A stretch of DNA of 64,000 nt from Fratercula arctica (lineage: Eukaryota > Chordata > Aves > Charadriiformes > Alcidae). The DNA lies in the NCBI GenBank assembly GCA_947846985.1, contig CANTUZ010000008.1, positions 29,903,352-29,967,351 on the forward strand, read 5' to 3'. Below the pieces are notes generated by a model. The model was not told where the DNA came from. It made no database searches and saw only the letters and a list, made by a program, of their open reading frames with translations. This document shows, one piece after another, positions 36,701 through 50,900 of the stretch. Both the position numbers and the translations under genes were made by a program. The stretch's first letter is position 1. Every line of letters starts with the position of its first letter.

Positions 36701-38541
36701 AGTTACCTACCCTAACCTCCAAGGAGCAATTTGCGAGAGCAAATTTGTTGAGAACTCTTTGTAACTTACGAGACGTAAGTCATCTTAGAAGCCTCTTACA
36801 CTATCAATTGCACTAAAAAAACACCAGGCTATTTTGAAGCCTCTCATTATGGTGTGGGATTGGGGTGGCGTGACTTCACTTAAATCAACAGTAATTACAT
36901 GGCAACATACTGTAAAACCTTAATAGAATTTGAAAACTCTGTGTCATGTGTCCCCTCTTCCCTAGTGAATGTAATAGATATGGAGAATTACATTTCCTGT
37001 CGCTGTCACATATGTAATAGCTTGGAATCAGCACTCACAGCAAACAAACAGATTTTTTAATGGCATAGAGCACCTCTCAGCTGGCATTGAGAGTCATCTT
37101 CTCAGAGCTAAAAGTTAGGAGCCAGTATATCTCAGAGGCAAAATGCTGCCGTAGTGGCATCATCAGTTGGAAAACTAATGGTGGAACATTAGAGTCCTGG
37201 AAAGAGTAGCAGTCTATTAAAGGGTTCAGAAACATCACTAAATAAGACCTCACTAGAAGAGAACTAGCCAGTAGCCAGCTTCTGTGCTGTAGTTTTCTGC
37301 AAACTTTCCTACCCCTTGAAGAAAAAAGAAAAAATCTACATTATCTATTTGGCGCACAGAATCTCTGTATTATCAGAGATGTTATGGGTCCCTGACTCTT
37401 TCAAACTGACAGATGTGTCTCATCCTCCCAACAAATTTACATTGACCCTAAAATCAAGGTGGTAGTAGTTATTGTGAAACAATTAGTAGTGATACCGACA
37501 TGAGGGTTGGACAGAGGGAAAGGAGTTTTTAACTGTGGCACCTTGTATCCTGCAGAATCGCCAGTGATGAAAGCTGCTCTGTGTGCTGGTTCTGGGAGCA
37601 GCATCCTAAAGGGAACGGAAGCTGACCTCTATCTCACAGGTAAAAGATAATGTTGCTGTTTCATTATCTTTATAAAAATAGTCACTAGGAAAGAAAAAAA
37701 TGGAAAAAAAGAAGAGTTGAATGGCTGTTGAAAGACTTGGCCAGAATTGCCTGTTATAATTGAGAAACAATCAGTTAGTTATTGGAACAACAGAATAACA
37801 TTAGAGATAACCAAAGGACATTTAGTCCATTATGCTCTTTTCTGACAGTGGGACAGCTATTCCCTACAGCTTGGTCAACAATGTGAAGGCTGCCTTGCAT
37901 TCTGTAGTACTTAACTTGAGCAAGTTCTTTGGCAGGGCCTGTCCCTCCTCCCCCTTACATACAGCCCTGCAGAGCTGACCCTCAGGCAGCTTCTTTGCAA
38001 TGCTTCCCAATTGCTGTTGTCCATCACAGCAACCCACATGACATCCAGATAGTCCACTTCCAAATCACTCTGCGCACTCTTATTTCCTGCCCAAAGTGGC
38101 AGAATCTACCACTGTTCAAAGAGGGCATGGAATTTCTGTGGTTTCATCTCGGTTGTATACGGGCGATATCAGCTGACAGTCCTTCAAGGGATACCAGAGT
38201 CGGAGCGTACCATGTTCTTATACAGAGCAGATGGTGTTGCGTTACCCCATATGGACTTCCCAGCTTCTAGCTAAGATTCTGCATACATTGCAAAAAATTG
38301 GTTACCTGAACTGTACTGTTAGTGGTCTGTATGGCATTTCTTTCTCAAAATGGCAGGAGAGATGTCCCACCACGACGTTCTGGATGCAGTTGCCAACGGG
38401 ATAAGCGTTGTTCTGTGTGAGCACAGTAACACTGAGCGAGGCTTCTTGTCAGAGCTGCGTGACATGCTAGTGAGCCACCTACATTACAAAATCAACATAA
38501 TCGTGTCTGAGAAAGATAGAGATCCTCTCCAGGTGGCATAG
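33746..38541 (+). CDS. NIF3L1: NIF3L1, NIF3-like protein 1 (complete, six coding exons)
   Basis: NIF3L1 belongs to the widespread NIF3/DUF34 family of metal-binding proteins, whose biochemical role is unsettled. Exons are 33738-34181 (ATG 33746), 34934-35096, 35550-35676, 36037-36175, 37556-37639 and 38357-38541 (TAG), totalling 377 residues, the human length. Reads include MDLRELVSALNDFASLSLAE, SWDNVGLLVEPSPPHTVN, LSYHPPIFTPLKRVTW, IGIYSPHTAYDAIPHGVNNW, HTGMGRLCTLSEPVSLSD, ALCAGSGSSIL, ADLYLTGEMSHHD and CEHSNTERGFLSELR. The His of SYHPP and the His/Glu of EHSNTE match family metal ligands. The ATG at 33746 opens a short Arg-rich leader; an in-frame ATG at MDLREL is an alternative start. AATAAA lies at 38739-38744. 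Confidence 0.97.
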
Positions 38542-38738
38542 GAGAAAAAAAAACAACACAGGAGTGACAGAATTCAGTCAAGGATTTCATGGTATCTTCC
38601 ACAGACCTATCCAACTGCAAGCTTAATGAAGATGCTCTGAATTGGTTCAGAGATGTTTGTATTGATATTGATTGGTTCAGAATGATTGTATTATATGTTC
38701 CCCCAAAGTTTGGGATGTATTTTGTCATCTGTCAGATA

Positions 38739-38744
38739 AATAAA
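38739..38744 (+). terminator. NIF3L1: NIF3L1 polyadenylation signal
   Basis: AATAAA 200 bases after the NIF3L1 stop, followed by T/G-containing sequence (GCTTGGTTTGGG). It is the first canonical hexamer downstream. Confidence 0.7.
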
Positions 38745-40961
38745 TGCTTGGTTTGGGCTACAGAAGGCTGATTTACTCAATTACTGGGCTGCACTTGAAT
38801 AAATTTACTGTTACTGCATACTCTTGTTAGATATATTTGATAACTGTGATACTCACGGATTGGTTTGGGTAAAATATAGAAACCTGACTTATCTCCAGTT
38901 TTAAGCTTACATAGCAGTTCTACCCTACTGCAGTTAGGTTGAATCACGTCAGTACAAGTCATAGATATTTTAGGTAATACATCTCTTGGTAATAGCTAAT
39001 GAAAGGGTGTAGATCACCTGTTTGCATTAACGGTTTTATTAAGACACCACTCATATGTAAATATAGAACACAATTCAGGTATTTGGTACGAGTATTCAAT
39101 TGCACAACCTACCGTTAATGCAGCTTTAAGGCTTTTTAGCAGAGGGACTCTCAATTAAAAAAGCTTTGGAAGGTTACAACTCAATTACTTAGCAAAGCTG
39201 TAAATTAATGTGCCTTTGTTACTTTCTTTTAAAAACAGTTTCTGTAACTATGGTTCTTAATTACAGGATTACTAAAACTGAACAAGTAGTATTTTCAGCA
39301 CTGGCAGTGCTTGGGTTTTATTTTTTAAGTTAGGCTTTTTGTTGTGTTTTTGTTTTAAAGACAAAAAAAATCTCGCAGTTGCATACCTTACCCTCTCTGC
39401 ATTATGTGCACACCAGAAGAATATTTAAACAAAATGAAAATATTTCCACTGCAAATTTGTAAAGATTTTGGCACCATCATTTTAAGTTTGTTAATAAAAC
39501 TGGCTCATCAAGCAATGTCTTTACTGCGTAATTGCATATGTCTTGTTCCATTTAAATGTAAGTGGCAAGAGATGACTCCAGTATTATCTGTTACTGAGCT
39601 TATATAAAGGCAGTCATTCTTATCAATACTATGAAGACCTCTCAGTGAACTGAGGAACAGGAAGAAACTTCTTTCCCAAGTAAAGGAAAGGACTGTAGAA
39701 GCGATCCCTCCAAATCCAACAGTTCTATATTGCTATAGAAGACATTAAAATGCTACTAACTTAGCACATACACAGAATTTGAGACAAAAAATTAATGCGT
39801 AGATGAGGTAGTTGTCCAGAAACAGCATGAAATCAGGATAAACCACTTTTAACGCAGAACTCACAGGAATTAATTCACAGTAATTTTCTTAAGCTTGCAT
39901 GCTTGCATCACAGAATCAGCAGCAGCCAAGAACTGATTCAAACTTAACCTTCTTTTAGCAGATATGTGGTATCTCCTGCAGCCCTCCCCTTGGCCTGTAT
40001 GGGCATCTGGTAGTCTATCAAAACTGTTAGCAGATAACTCTAAACTCAGGATGATTATAACACTTCATCTAGTTTTCTAGATGTGAAATCTACTTTGATA
40101 TAATTGCACTGAAAATGCACCATGGTATCACTATCTGTAAACACATTAGGTGGTGTCTTCCATTTGTACTCAGGATATAAATTAAATCTTGAATTTCACA
40201 GGAACTGTGGAGAGAGTCAAAGGACTGCAAAATAGGATGTGGTTGCTGCTTAGCTACAACTTTTTCAGCTTCAACACCACATCTCTTCAAGTGGCAGAGT
40301 TCTTGTTCTTGAACTCTACACCTAACTTATCGAAATTGGGTAAGACACAATGCCTCGAGCCTGGTTTTAGTGGTTCTGACGGTAGCCTAAGTAGCGATAG
40401 ACAGGATCTCATGCGTTGTGCAAAGTTTTGGAATTGCAGCCTGTAAAATGCAGATGCAAGTGCCACCAAAAAAAGAATGTTAGTTGGAAAATGTTCTGGG
40501 GGAGGAAGCTGCGGAGTACTGCTGGCACGTAGCAGTTTCCCCCATCAGACTCTCCAGCAGAGCTAATTAGGTCCTATAATTGTCAGTGGGATAAGTAGAC
40601 ATCCCGTGTTTTCAATACAAACAAAAGTCAGGCTGTAAACCTCTGTCTGTTGCTTCTGTCAGTGAGGGGCAGACCAGGTAACAATATTATTCCATGTGAT
40701 GTTGTGTTTTTCTTCAAAAGCTATATACTAGTGTTAAAAGGCAGGCAAACTATTTTGAATTTTGATACTTTATAAGAAACAATATAAAATATTTTTACTA
40801 ATTAGTTTGAAATATTCTGCACACTGCATGAGGATTTGCACAGATGTTTGACATAATAATGAAAATGAGGCTTTCACACAATTGCCAGGAGGATCTCTAT
40901 CTTCCTATAACGTAAAAAGATCATGGAAAACAAGACAAGCTAATGAAAATTAATACAGTAC

Positions 40962-40967
40962 TTTATT
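40962..40967 (-). terminator. ORC2: Candidate ORC2 polyadenylation signal
   Basis: TTTATT on the plus strand reads AATAAA on the ORC2 strand, about 1.03 kb after the stop codon. It was chosen as the first canonical hexamer seen; not confirmed. Confidence 0.5.
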
Positions 40968-41999
40968 TGACTGATTTGAACTATTACAACATTGAGCTGT
41001 AACACAGCTACCAAATATTAGACATACAGAGTGCCTGAAGTCTGTCTGGCAGACTACAGTTGATGGAACTATAGTGCTTGCTCCCACATACCTGAGAAAA
41101 AAGTGAAGAAAAGCTGTCAAACTTCAGCAGTCTCCCAACCTCTAAGGGCTTAAAAAAAGGGAGAGTTTATAAGTGGCATTTAAGGCCTCCTCCAGGATCA
41201 GTGGACACTCCTGATGTAAAAAATACATATATACAATCAAGCTTTTAAAAAATAAACAGCCTCTTCACAGCCTCTTCATATTGCTGGATTGCAACTTGGA
41301 AAGTAGAAGAAAGAAGCTGGATCCGCTTGCCCTTACCAACAGGCAATGACTTGAGTCCATCACAATTTTGATTATCTGAATCTTCTTATAAAAGGATTTG
41401 GGTTTGGGGCAAGTCCTTCAGTTCTATTGCCAGAATTTAATAAGTTACCCACAGTGTCCCAAACCCACTAGTATTCTCCTTTCCTCGTGCAGTCAAGGCA
41501 GGTCTCTTAGCATTACAAATCTTGGCTTCTTCATACATTGGAAGCTAGTCTTGTCTAACTGGTAAAGGAGACCTGGAAAGAACTCAGTTGAGAAAAGTTG
41601 CACCGCTAGTACAAACTAAAGCTCTGACCATATAGTGATTTGCAGTAAACTGCTCCAATCAAACCCTCGTGTCTGGTGAGGTAGAGAGCAGAAGGCACAA
41701 TCTTACCAAGTTTGTTTTTCTGGCTGTAAGGTTGGCTGCATAGATATGAAGAAGGCATCATCTGAGCTAAGAGACAAAGCAGACAAATCTAACTACAGAG
41801 CAAGAGATGCCTTGCTTACAGAAGTCATCATTCCAAACTACCTGACGTAGCTGAACAACGAGCACCATTCATTACAATTATTACGTTTCAGTAAGTAGTC
41901 CAGCAGCCTTGGGGTTGGAGGGAGAGCGAGCTCAGTATAGGCCCCTCTCCAGCAGCCCTTGAGAGCAATTGCCGTAGATGCTTTGCGAACAGAGAGACG

Positions 42000-44900
42000 T
42001 TATACATCTTCATCCTCTTTCTCTAAGAAGTCGGTCAAGGTACTGTCATCTACAGGAATTAATAAGTATTCCACACCATCAGCTCCCTGAGAACAGACAT
42101 GCATACACACTCTGTTAACACCAGCACACAGTGCTATGCAAGCCACTAGACAGCACTGCAATGCTAACGTTTATTTACAGCCTGGGTGAGAGCTGGCCAG
42201 CATTCAGGAGGACTACATCGCTAAAAAACGGGAATATTTCACTAAAGCAACACTGGAAATGGACAAATACTGATAAAAGTCAGTATATGAGAAATTGTCT
42301 GGTGGGCTATGCTAGTCTGACACTACACAGCTCCTCAACACTGTGTCCCTGTATCTAGTACTGCTGTACTGCCTCACTATTAGGACTAGCCTGCATTCTT
42401 CCGTTGTGCAAATACAGGTAACTCTTGGAAGCAGACTGGCAGGCTCCAGCGTTCATTACTTTTCAAGGTCTTCAGGAAGAAGAGACCTGTAGGTTGCTGA
42501 TTAACCAAAGCACACTGCATTTTTACAGGCCCCTATCCATGTAAAGGGTGTTGACAAATTGGAGGCATAGAAAGAGCTGCAATTACAGAATTTCAGCCTT
42601 TTTCTAGTTCCTAGGTGCTTCAAACAACAGAGCCTCACTGTGAGCTACATAGTGGTGTCTTAGGGATACTTAGTAGCAAGTAAGCATCTTTTTTGTTTAA
42701 GGTGGCTGAATACCCAGAATTATCCTTTTCCCCCAACTCACCCGCTTGGTCCGGATGAGCTTGTGGTCCCTAAATTCTGTCAGTTGTGCCCTGAGTGTAA
42801 GGTCACTGTTCACAAGGAAAGCCTCCCGACACTGCTGGTAGAAGTCTTGGAAAGACAGCCCTGGAGACAGAAAAAGGCGAGAACAAGAAACTGAAGGGGT
42901 GAGATTGTCAGATTTTTCAAGGTCTAACAACAGACATTATCTCTACCTACAAATTTTGCTTTGGCTTAGACCACAGCATCTACAGTAACATGATCGCTTC
43001 TTTCAAGTATACAGCCAAGCCAATATTTCAGTAGTTAAACAGCTGAATTAACGTTCCAGTCACCCTGTTTGCCTAACAGAACTTTAAGAGCAATTTAAAT
43101 GCACTTCCCAACATGGTTAATCTCTCTTAATCTCCAACTCCTCTATCTTGCTTCCAACTTTCTTTATCATTAAACATGTTACTCCAATCCCCTGCAGCAC
43201 CTGTTAGAGTCTGACAGAATATTCCATGTGTATCCTAGAAAGCAGGGACACACCAGAAGTCACTTAGGAGCAGCAGGGGAACAGAATCTCCTGTCTTTCC
43301 CTGGTCCTTTAAGTGCTAGTTATGCAAATTCATTCTTCCTTTTTTTTAATTTTTTTAACTCCACAGTCCCACATGAATGGTCTCAGTCATGTCTAAACAT
43401 CAACGCAGACAACAGTAAGAGGAGGCCCTTCAGAACCAGCCAGTCTATTGATTTCCTGTCAGAGACACAGCACCACTAGAAGGACAGTCTATGCCAGAGT
43501 CTCACTGAGCCAACAGTTACAGCACTACTGTTGCTGACGATGCAACCTGCATACCAAAAGCCAGTGCCACTGTAACTGAGCTGGCAATGGCAACACCCCA
43601 AACAGATGAGAAAAGGAGGGCACATACCTGGATAAGATGCGTTGTCCTTGTTCTCCAGCTGGTACTGAGCAAGCAGTCTGAATATCCCCCTAAGTGAAAG
43701 GAGGAGAGGGGAAAATCAAAAGAAAAAAAAAAAAACAAACCAACCACCAAACCCAAAGCCCCACCATTAGAAAATATTAAGTGACTTTTCCCTCGTGACC
43801 AGAACTTTGTGCATGAACCTCATCACTGGACAAGACCTGCTATCCAAACGCTGTTCATTTAAAGTAACCAATCACTTGGAACACAGGTCTTATCATCTTC
43901 TTGAACATTGTATTCAGAAAACAGGGATTGCCTTTTGCTAGGTGTAGACCAGAGTAAACCATTAAGGACTGGATCCTCAGCAAGTGCTACTATGAAGTAT
44001 AACAGTGTCTGACCTGGCATTGAGAGTGAGACTGCGCAGGACATGCGTTAGGGAGCTCAAAGCCAAAGATCCAGACTGCTGTACTAAAAGCGAGTTCTCG
44101 TAAGACGTTTCTTCCACATAAGGACTAAATGTGGTTGTTTCATACCAAAGCCAGTTGTAGAGGCTTAGCTTTGCCTGGTCCCACACTAGACAGCGAGAAA
44201 AGAAAGAGCAGAAAGAATTGGGAGATTTAGCTTTTCTAAGGTGTGAAATAAGCAATTTAAAACGTACTTAGTTCTACTGTAGGATTTGAGGAAACAATGT
44301 ATGCTTGTGAAATTCACAGTACATACACCCAGACAAGACACAAGACAAATTCTCTGCAACAAAACATTTGCACACGTCCCTTTTTCATACCAGCTTCATG
44401 GATATATTGTAAATCCTTCCAGAGTCAGCAGTGTGCAAAGAATTACTGGCTGATAAACAGAACTGTTTAGATGCAATGACAGACATAACATCCAATTTCC
44501 ACTTCCCTAAGTCCCTAAATCAAAGGGTGCCCGAAGCTTGGAGTCTATTTGTATATTATGATCAGTGACTAGTAGTTCTCAGTATCTTTATACAGTTTTG
44601 GTTTAACACAGCCACAGTCCCAGTCAGGGCTTCCAGCTGACACTGCCATACATACGTCACCAGGTCTATTTTGCACATCAACAGTAATACATGAGCTTAT
44701 GAAACATGCTCGGCAGCCCCAAAGCAGAACACAGATTCTTCTCTCTTTGCTACAACCGGCCCAAGGGGACTCACTGAGAGGAGCATTGATGTGATCGATA
44801 GAGGCAATGAGGTAAATGCTAGGCAGAGAGGATAACTGTGCAAGGATCTGCTGACTTCTTTCTCCTCTCAACATCTGGCTGTCCAGGTTATGAATAAGGA

Positions 44901-47900
44901 CATAGAGCTCTAAAGATGAATCTGCAACATCAGAAAAAACAGCAGAGAACCAATCAAAGAAACTGCACACAAAGTGGTTTCCCATTCCCAGTGCAGCCTA
45001 GGACAAGTCTGTTCCATTAGGCTGCATATTCATCATTCAAATATCAAATCACTTCCCTCGTAGAGCTTACTTTGATCTCTGTCTCACACTTGGTGTTTCT
45101 GAGCACCTAAAAGGCTTTTTCTCAATTCACTGTATTGCAGTTCTCATCACAGCTACTGTTTTTTTTTCTCTTAGAATCCACTTTCCACTTGCTCATGGCT
45201 TTACCAGGAATTGCCCTTTTAGCTGACTTACAGTCCTGCAATTCAAGGTCATTCAAATGTATTTTAGGACGGAAGTCTAAGCACAGTTTGTTCAGCTGCT
45301 TTTGAGTTACATCACTAGGATCCTTAAGCTCCTCCTCACACAATGAAAATGCATTTTCTACTCAGGCTTGGATCCAAAGCATACTAACTTTGTCGGAAAC
45401 CTTTCCCACTGAGTCCTCAAAGGAAGTTGCAAAGACTTAGCTTGGATAATGCGAATGGTAGATATTAGAATTTCCAGCTAGCTTGTTGCTGCTGTACTTA
45501 TCCATGGGAACAGCTATTTCCTGAGTCCAGACCAAAACTAGCTAGATTTTGTGCAAATGAATACATGAAATACTTGGCTGCCAATGGAAACCAAAGGCTC
45601 CTCAGACTTCCAGTCAGATCAGCTATAGTGTACTACACAAGACTGATTTATGTAGATTCAGGTGGGTACACCATTCATCAGTCTTTTCCAATTAGTCCCA
45701 CCAGAAATATTCATAAGGTAATGACGGAAAACAGAATGTAAACACTTAAAGCACCAACACCACGCACAATTAAGATTCCATGGCAATTTGTGTATGTATA
45801 CACTAGGAGTATAACTGACATTCAAAAAGAACTCAGCAAGCATTCAGTGTGGCAATACCTGTTTAATTTTGGTTTTGAACCCAATTCTAACCTGCTTGTT
45901 TGACACTGCTGTCCTAATGTCAGTATTTGCATATAGTAAATTTAAATGACCATTCCACTAAACCATGTACATTTAAGCCTTAATCCAGCCTATACTGAAA
46001 TTTATAGGAAGACCCTCAGGCCATGATTTTCCAGAGGAACTCAAAGGACTTGATATCTGTCAGCAACCCTCATTCCAAATTGTTTGCAAGTTCTTTGTTC
46101 TGTTGATTTCAGTGAGGTTTATATCAGGTCCTCAAGCAGCCACTAAGAACCATCTTCCCTCATGTAGCTGGAGTTTACCTATCCTGTCTTCCAATAGGAA
46201 ACACGTGGTTACAGAAACACCATGGACATAAAGCACAAAGGCACTGTGCTAAATGCAAGAGAGATGAGCATTTCAGTTTGCCAAGGGACTGAGGAGACTC
46301 TGTCATGTTGGAACACTGGTGCCTTCCTCCTTCCCTTTCTGGAGAACTTAGTGTGTGAAACACTGACTGAGGTAACAGCTTGGGATCATGTACACATATA
46401 TTACTGGTGCATACATGTTTTCATATATGTGGCATAAAATACAAGTGAGAAAATATACTAGCTACAATAAACTAAGAAACTGTAACTGCATATGTGAAAA
46501 CTACGAGGAAAGACAGTGGTCTGGGCTCTCCTAACAGTACGTGGACTCTAACACTTTTATGTATAAAGTTAGTCATTTTACCTTCTTTAAACCTTTTAAT
46601 GATGAATTCAAGTTGGTCAAGGGGGCTGCGGAAGGTCCCCATATGGTCCAGTACCTCCTCTGTGATGGAGTTGAGAATCTGAAAAAGACAACAGCAGTCC
46701 TTTCTGAAGCGCTCTGGCATTGAAGGACCTAGTGCAGAAAATCTGAAACTGAGCCCTTCACTGTCATGAGGGAGATAATCTGACTTTTTACCATTGAATT
46801 CCCAGAACAGCCAACATAAATCAAAAATTTCTACCCCTTTTCAGAACAGTGACATAAAATAAGGCTTTAGACTGATGAGGATCTATTAATGATGGGAATT
46901 ATTGCAATTACTTGGAAAATACATTGGTTCATTTCTTTAAAGAGAGATAGGAACTGCTCTTCATTCAAGAGTCTGCTGCTATAAGATGCATCAGGTTTCT
47001 TTAACATTTTACATTGAAAGATTTTAGAAGTATCTGCAACACAGGATGATTAGATAAACCCATAAGCTTTTCCCATACTTACAGATCTCACAGTGATGCT
47101 GGGGAAGTATCCATTAACCACAAGGTGAACAGAATCCTGGAGCACAGAGGTACGAAACTTCTCTAACAAATCACGCTTTGAGCCCAGTCCATAAAGCACA
47201 ATATTGAAACCCAAGCTGCAGAAAGGTGAGCAAATACACCAAATCAAAAAAGTACCAGTCTCTTTTTAGGTTCATACATTCATTAAGCAAAATGATCCAT
47301 TGCAATCTTGCCTCTAAAAATTTCATGTTTCATCAGCTCCAGGCTTACCTTCAGCTCACAACTGACAAATGTTAGCTGCAAGGAATCTGAAACATGGCAT
47401 GTGCATGCATCCTAGTAAAAGAAGCCTTTCAGCAGCCCAGAGGCCCACTAATTTAGCAAAACATCTATGGAAGGTAAGGGTATTGTTCAAGAATATGAGA
47501 CTAGATCTACAATTTCAGATCATGAAGAGTAACCAGCTTTCCCATTCACACCCTCACCAGTGATTATATTAAATGTTTACCATGGGTCACAGCAATTACA
47601 AAAGAAAAAGCAAGCCTTCATAATGGTTTTCTAGTCTGATCTGCAGGCACAATTTCAAAGCAAAATTAAACTGTTCTCCTATCTCTTGCTTATCCTAACC
47701 GTTCCATAGAGAAAGAGGCAGGAAACATAAAGAGAACATAGTAGGGAATCACAAAGCTTTGCTTATTTTTGAGAAGTAGGAATAACATCATCTTGACCAG
47801 AAAGCAGAGTATGAGGTCACTCAAACAGCATTAGGCAAAAATAAGGTGTTCAACAACTGTCATTGACATGATAACATAAGTATCATCTATGGATTTGCTC

Positions 47901-50900
47901 CTTCTACCCTGCCACATACATCTCTAACCATTTGCCCCCATCACTGAGAACTCCTCCTCTTGCAACTGTCTAACTTTCAAAGCTAATGTCTTTTTCATAT
48001 GCTCTGTCACTCCCCACAGACCACAGATTTCTTTATACTCCACTCCCTTGCAAAGCTTCCAAGGGGCTTTATCCTCATCAACATCTGCTCCTGCCTCAGC
48101 ACTTCAGAAATGATGACCTGTCTTCTCTAAGGCGCTCCAGAATCTCACAGCTCTCTGGAGTTCCCCATTTGCTTTCCTGGATGCTTACTCTTTTCTCCTT
48201 CCCATGAAGATACACATAAACCCAGATAAAATTTATACTGCTAATGTTTCCAACAGCATTAAGGTTTCTTTACGCATAGATCATTAGGTACCATAGGCAT
48301 TCAAAGTTAACTGCTACACCGCTGGGGATAGCCACAGACTGAAGAAATTGTCAGTGGGCTACTCACTACCAACTATGCTGCTGTAAGCAAAACTGATCGT
48401 TCACAAAGGACACTTTTCTCATCATTCTTGTTCCCCACTTTCTCATTATTCATGCTCCCTGTTTTTGAATGCCCTCTAGCTTGGTTTACAGAGGCACAGA
48501 CAAACTAGCCAGGCAGAATGCAACTTCATTTCACTTCAGGCATTCAGTTCAAGGAGTCATTCAGACGTGATTTGGTCTACAGTAAACACCGTACTAAATT
48601 AATGTCACTTAATTTTAAATTTAAGCCATCAATCAAAGAAAAAAAGTCAGTCCTTAACTCATCCACAGGATGCTGTTGACATGAGGGTAATTTTACTGAC
48701 AGTGCCTGTTTACTAGGCTTCTTCAATGCTTCTCATTGCATACTTACTGTAATTGCAGCATCCACTTGGAAAACAGGGATTCGTGTTGCTGGTTTAGCTC
48801 TTTAATTTCAGCAGCATAGGCAAGGGGAGCTTTTTTCAAAAGGTCATGCAGTGTTTGCTATGTTGAGAGAGGTAAGATGACAGTCATTCAAAGCTGAGAA
48901 AAAACAAGACATACATCTGGAGTTCTTGCAAACACCCCTCTAGTATGCTCTGTAGCTAGGGTACAGAACAGTTTTCACTGACAGTGAACTCAATTCTTGT
49001 TTTTTTCCATGAAGACCCCTCTAAGCACAGTTTTGCTACTAGCGAAACAAAACAGAGATTAAGTAACCTTATTATGGGAAATGGCAGCCAGACTAGAACT
49101 AGAACTAGAACTGATATCTGTGTTTTATCTCTTCCTGCTGAGTATGGGAAAACCACTACTGAAATAATGGACACAGACAGAGCTTATACAGCACCAAGCA
49201 CTGTACCAGGAAGATACCAACATCACAACCCTTCTCACAGGAGTAAGGGCTCCAGTTGACATGCTTAGCAATGGTTCAGGTGTTTGTCACTACAAGAGAA
49301 TGCTCACAAATATCTTAAAAAAGAAATACAGCAGAAAGGACATCATTTGCAGCTGACAGCTAAATGTAGAAAAAGTATTACTTCAAAAGCGTCAAGAACC
49401 AAAGGATTAATTCAGTTTTAAAGATATGCTGGGATGTTGATGTTTAAACAGCACAGTAACATGACAAATGGCATCAAATCTACACTGGCCTTCCTTTCTC
49501 TTCAATTTGAACAGCTTTGCTTTCCACTCCCTTGCAGTAGAAGACAGTTTATTCTGGAAAGAACACAAAGACAGCTGCAATGTGTCAGACAAACATAAAG
49601 CATTGAGAGACAGAACTGTATAGCCTTCAATTTCTTTGGAGCCAGCAGTAGATTTAATACTGAAAGCTGTGATTTCCTTCCAGAGCTGTTATGAAAGAAC
49701 TTGTTAAGAATCCAGATGTTTCTCTGGGTAGCAATTCCAGACAACAGCAGGCATCAGGCAATCTGCATATATGCCATCTTTTAAAACACAGCTACATGCA
49801 AAAAGCAGTCATAAACATGAGAGCTCCAAGTATTTTACATGCTTCCCTGGCACCTGTCCTTGTGTATCTGCCTCTGTAGGGTGCAACTGCTTGCTTTGAA
49901 CTGTCTTGTAGAAGTGGCAAATGGAAAAATCACAGTAATTCAGTCACCACAATTAGACAGTTCCTGTCTCCTAGGAACTGGAAGGGGACAAAGTGCATTT
50001 CACAAACTAGACAACAACATTTAGAGCTGTCCCAGTCCTGCATGTGGCTTGACACAGTAATGCTCAGATGAAAAGGGCTCTCTCCATTTCCTCTACACAT
50101 AAATAGTCAAGGCAGCTTGTAATTCCCCTAGGTACTTCATTGACAAAAATGCAGTTTTGGTGATAATTTTTAAGGGAGGTCTCTACAGCTCTGCTTCTCT
50201 TTCTTCTCCTCCCCTAAAACCAAACTTTAACCTGTTCTGGTAACTGCAGTTTTCAGCCATCTGCTCCCCTGATAGTGTCGTGTCCCTGCATTTTCCCTGC
50301 TGTCTCAGGTTCAAACAACTGGGCACTGTCTCTGCTCAGAGCAGCAGTAGGAGACACACTTAAAATGCTACCTAAATCTGCGTTACCACCAAGAGAAATA
50401 AAGTGAAAATAGCAACATCAGGAAATTTTGGTGAGGGAAATCTTCATCAAAGAAATCAAAAGCTCCAAGAGTTTTATGCATCGCTATGAAGTGTACCTGA
50501 TCCAATCTTCTTTTCCGCAACTTCTGCAGCGTTCGGTCTGAAGTGAGCACTTTGGAACTACTGTGAGCTTCAAAGTATTCCTCCACCAGGTTGCTCTAAA
50601 AAGGGACAGCAATATCAGCCACACTCCTCTTGCTATGGAGTTACCCCTCTGCTTTCGCACCCGCAAACGTGTCTGAAGATGGCCAATATGGGACATAGAG
50701 CAAGGGTGAATAGAAAGCCAGAAAACATTTGCAAAAATGGTTTCTACAGTAGCATTCTGCCAAAACTAGCTTAGTCAGCTGGTTCTTTCCTGAAGACAGA
50801 GACAGAAGAGAGATTCTGAGAGAGCAGAACACAGCAATAATTCTAAGGGGGTGTGGAGATCATGGTGCTGGAAGGAAATCAGACAACAAAGCTGAACACC

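Larger units (their letters stand above)
38542..41999. other. Convergent 3' UTRs and spacer between NIF3L1 and ORC2
   Basis: The NIF3L1 3' UTR probably ends just after AATAAA at 38739-38744. The ORC2 3' UTR probably runs from 41999 down to a minus-strand AATAAA at 40962-40967, about 1 kb. The 2.2 kb between is AT-rich with no recognisable gene or full-length repeat. A phrase near 39650-39710 faintly resembles an old interspersed repeat, but I could not assign it. Confidence 0.6.

Noticed and set aside
39640..39720. Possible ancient interspersed-repeat fragment in the NIF3L1-ORC2 spacer
   Set aside because: Resemblance is too weak to name a family by eye.
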